A stretch of 64,000 nt of DNA from Selaginella moellendorffii (Eukaryota > Streptophyta > Lycopodiopsida > Selaginellales > Selaginellaceae): assembly GCF_000143415.4 (NCBI RefSeq), contig NW_003314278.1:1981265-2045264 (forward strand), given 5' to 3'. Both the position numbers and the translations under genes were made by a program. The notes beneath the pieces were generated by a model, which saw only the letters and a list, made by a program, of their open reading frames with translations, did not search any database and was not told the origin of the DNA. Shown piece after piece: positions 61,646 through 64,000 of this stretch. How positions within the stretch are numbered: position 1 is the first letter of the stretch; each line of letters opens with the position of its first letter.

Positions 61646-62790
61646 GATGTAAATTTTTTGTTCATCGTTTTTTCTTTGTGCGATATCAAAACAGGATTTT
61701 TCCGCATGAATGAATGAATGATTCGATTGTATAGAAGGTTCCAAACTTGCGTGTGTCGGTAATGGACCGGATAGGTTGCCCATGAGAAATCTATTCCGCA
61801 AGTCGGCTTTTAACGCGCGTATCCTCCAACTGGCCGACTTGTGAACCGGGTACCAGTTCGAGAAGCGCCCAAGTTGTGCGTCGCACTGCTTTAACTCAAC
61901 ATACACTCCATGGCACTCCATTGCAGCGCCAATGATTAACTAGCACCCAGGAAACAGAGCTAATCTTAGTCTGGCTGAGCACTGCTTACTTTACGATCTG
62001 GATATGGTGTGTATGTTCTCTAGAAGCCTAGGCAATAGAGAAGTTCCTACGAATAAAATAAATCTGACCTGTTTAGTTTGTCAAATCTTTAAGGCAATGG
62101 CTCTTTAATTGCTTTTTTTAAAACTCTTAATTTCTTTTTCATTTTCATATACATTCAAATGAAATACATTTAATAAATATTTCATCTAACTAATTGTCAC
62201 ATTCTGAACTTCTATTCTTCACTAGCAACCAATTATCATATGTTGCATTCCAATCCACAATAGTTTAATTTTTGGCATTAACTCATACAAACATTACACA
62301 TAAAAAATCTTTAAATGAAGATTAGCATGAATTTACGATTTTACATTGTTTTAAAGTGAAAATTCATGCATGAAGCTGTTATAACCTTGCCATAATGTCA
62401 TTAAGCAAAAAACATTTAGTATATTAGAGAAAATGAATGTCCCATCATTGTTTATTTGTATATTTCCTTTTTACTTTAGTTTTATTAAAGAAAAATTCTA
62501 TTGAATTCATTAATCATGTTGTAGCTATTTTGAACATCATTATTGATATTACTTTAGAGCAGCCCTTATATGTATTCATCTTCCTCAATTTGTAATCTTG
62601 AGGATATACTAATTAGAGAAGTTTATATTGAGGGATAATCTAAAGTTGAGTTGAGTTTAACTCAACACAAATCAATGTAAGTTAATACAGTTTAACCATA
62701 AGTCTTACAAAGGAAATCTATATTGAAAGAATTAAGGTTGTGACGAACTTTAAAATATTGAAACATATAATTTAAATTAACTCGACATCC
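61646..62790. other. intergenic, AT-rich from about 61.93 kb
   Basis: The first ~280 bp are probably the 3' region of the F-box gene. The remainder is AT-rich DNA without a recognisable gene or repeat family. Confidence 0.45.
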
Positions 62791-62848
62791 TGTCATGATT
62801 TGGACAACAAGTGGTACACTGGTTCGGATACACTTGAAAGGCTACCAG

Positions 62849-62877
62849 TGGAGCCATCAGCTGGAGCCATCAGCTGA
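62849..62877. repeat. short tandem repeat
   Basis: GGAGCCATCAGCT occurs twice in direct succession, just upstream of the last gene. Confidence 0.6.
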
Positions 62878-63040
62878 AGAAACGTGCCAGATTCTGGGAG
62901 ATGTCTAGAAAATCCAGCATACAGTTGAAGAGAAAACACTTCAACCGAACAAGAAAAGCATGCTTCCAACAATGCTTCAGGCCACAAGTCTGGTTCCATC
63001 AACGAACAAGAAGTATCTACTACAGATACATGGACCATGA

Positions 63041-63973
63041 GAAGCTGATCAAAAGGATCCCGCAGCCAACGGTTTGGGCAAGCAGTTGAGAGTATTTACC
63101 GGCTTTAGTTCCATCAGCAAGCATCCTCTGGGGAAGCACGGTGTACAACTACATGTATACTGTATTTCCCTTGACAACAATTTGCTATCGAAGGCAACGC
63201 TGCTACAGTCCTTTTCACTGGATTCTTTCGAAAATTTTGGAACAGACTCTCTGAAGGTTTGTTCTGTGTTTCTTTCTATTTGACTTACATTATTTTCGCA
63301 GCAGCAACCAGAGTTTGGAATTCAACTCACTCCAGATGGAGACAGCCTTCTGTTGCTGGGAACTTTTGCTGTTCGTAGACCCGAGCTTCCCAGTCAGTCA
63401 AATATAGTGTGGGTGGTTTCTCTTGCTGAACGTGATCCGAAGGCTGAACTTTTTGCGACTGCCGCAATGACATGCCTTTTGATGACAGGACGTCTTTCTT
63501 TGGTCACTGCTGGAGATGAAGATTGTATCAAAGAATGGCACATGGATCCGTCTTGGAGGTAATCGCTTTTCATGTTTGTATTTCCTTGCATTAATCACGT
63601 CTTATTCAGGCATTCTCTGTATGAAGCAGATCTCCCACCTGCAAGATATAACAGCAAGACTTTCCGGACCATTTTAAAGCTAGCCATCGTTCCTCAAGCA
63701 CCTCACCTTGTTCTTGGATGTGACGCGGATGGTTGGTATTTCTATCTCCGGTCAAGAAACTCACTCTCTTCTCTTACATCTTACAGGAATATCTCCAAAA
63801 AGCAGCTACTTTCTACATGCCACATTTCGAGATATACTTTTTCAGACATTCATATCGTAGATCTTTCTTTGGTGGATGATTTCAGAGATCGAGACTACGA
63901 TTGCGGTGTCTGTCTTCTGACCCAACGATGCGAAACATCAGAACCACTGGAGAATGGCCCTGCTAGAGAATAA
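63041..63973 (+). CDS. WD40-like protein, 3' part (5' exons unresolved)
   Basis: Three exons are clear: one ending 63256 (its open frame starts after a stop at 63040), 63302-63558 (or 63305-63558, as the acceptor is a CAGCAG tandem) and 63610-63973 with a TAA stop. The product reads GKHGVQLHVYCISLDNNLLS, then GIQLTPDGDSLLLLGTFAVR, NIVWVVSLAERDPKAELFAT and LSLVTAGDEDCIKEWHMDPS, then LGCDADGWYFYLRSR near the end. Sequences such as LVTAGDEDCIKEWH look like WD40 blades. I do not recognise the family or function. The start codon and first exons were not found between 62790 and 63040. Confidence 0.5.
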
Positions 63974-64000
63974 TGCCTTGTTTGTTGGCAATGATCTTGC

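Overview
The window looks like nuclear DNA of a lycophyte close to Selaginella. This is inferred from three things. Spliced genes have very short introns (most of those I could place are 45-70 nt, with canonical borders). There are several intronless PLS-type pentatricopeptide (PPR) genes. Plant-only families such as plastid-type AK-HSDH, DUF538 and a plant LRR receptor kinase are present. Gene islands of roughly balanced composition alternate with strongly AT-rich, gene-poor stretches (about 21.8-24.8, 40.6-41.2, 42.8-46.5 and 61.9-62.8 kb). No virus, intact transposon, CRISPR array or prokaryotic operon was seen.

Left part (1-21.8 kb): the 5' part of a WD40/inositol-polyphosphate 5-phosphatase of the FRA3 type (minus, runs off the left edge); an 18-exon bifunctional aspartokinase/homoserine dehydrogenase; a HIG1-domain mitochondrial protein; a PPR gene; two decayed PPR copies; mitochondrial ribosomal protein uS9m; scrambled pieces of a DEG protease gene; a PPR gene sharing a 60-bp divergent promoter with the intact DEG10-like protease; an At4g22030-like protein; a DUF538 protein; and a coclaurine-N-methyltransferase-like enzyme.

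Middle (21.8-46.5 kb): an AT-rich block; a full PPR-DYW gene with an unusual N-terminal FGKHKG module; a class I small heat-shock protein with a phased heat-shock element array; an MS5/SDI1-type TPR gene; a MCMDC2-like MCM relative; tRNA-Lys; two head-to-tail PPR genes 25 nt apart; ribulose-phosphate 3-epimerase with a 5-nt microexon; tRNA-Leu; an F-box gene; and a secreted cysteine-rich peptide gene with a decayed tandem copy. An AT-rich block with a rotted PPR relic follows.

Right part (46.5-64 kb): an LRR receptor kinase; tRNA-Ala; a proteinaceous RNase P (PRORP) with a very long charged N-terminal extension; an oligopeptide transporter; a CDCA7-like zinc-finger gene convergent with it; an F-box gene; and the 3' part of an unrecognised WD40-like gene.

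Functionally the window is rich in organelle gene-expression and quality-control proteins: PPR editing-type factors, uS9m, DEG10, PRORP and the HIG1 protein. Many of these genes carry a telo-box (AAACCCTAA) a few tens of bases from the start codon. Exon borders given below were read from splice signals, frame and remembered family conservation. They have not been checked against transcripts.
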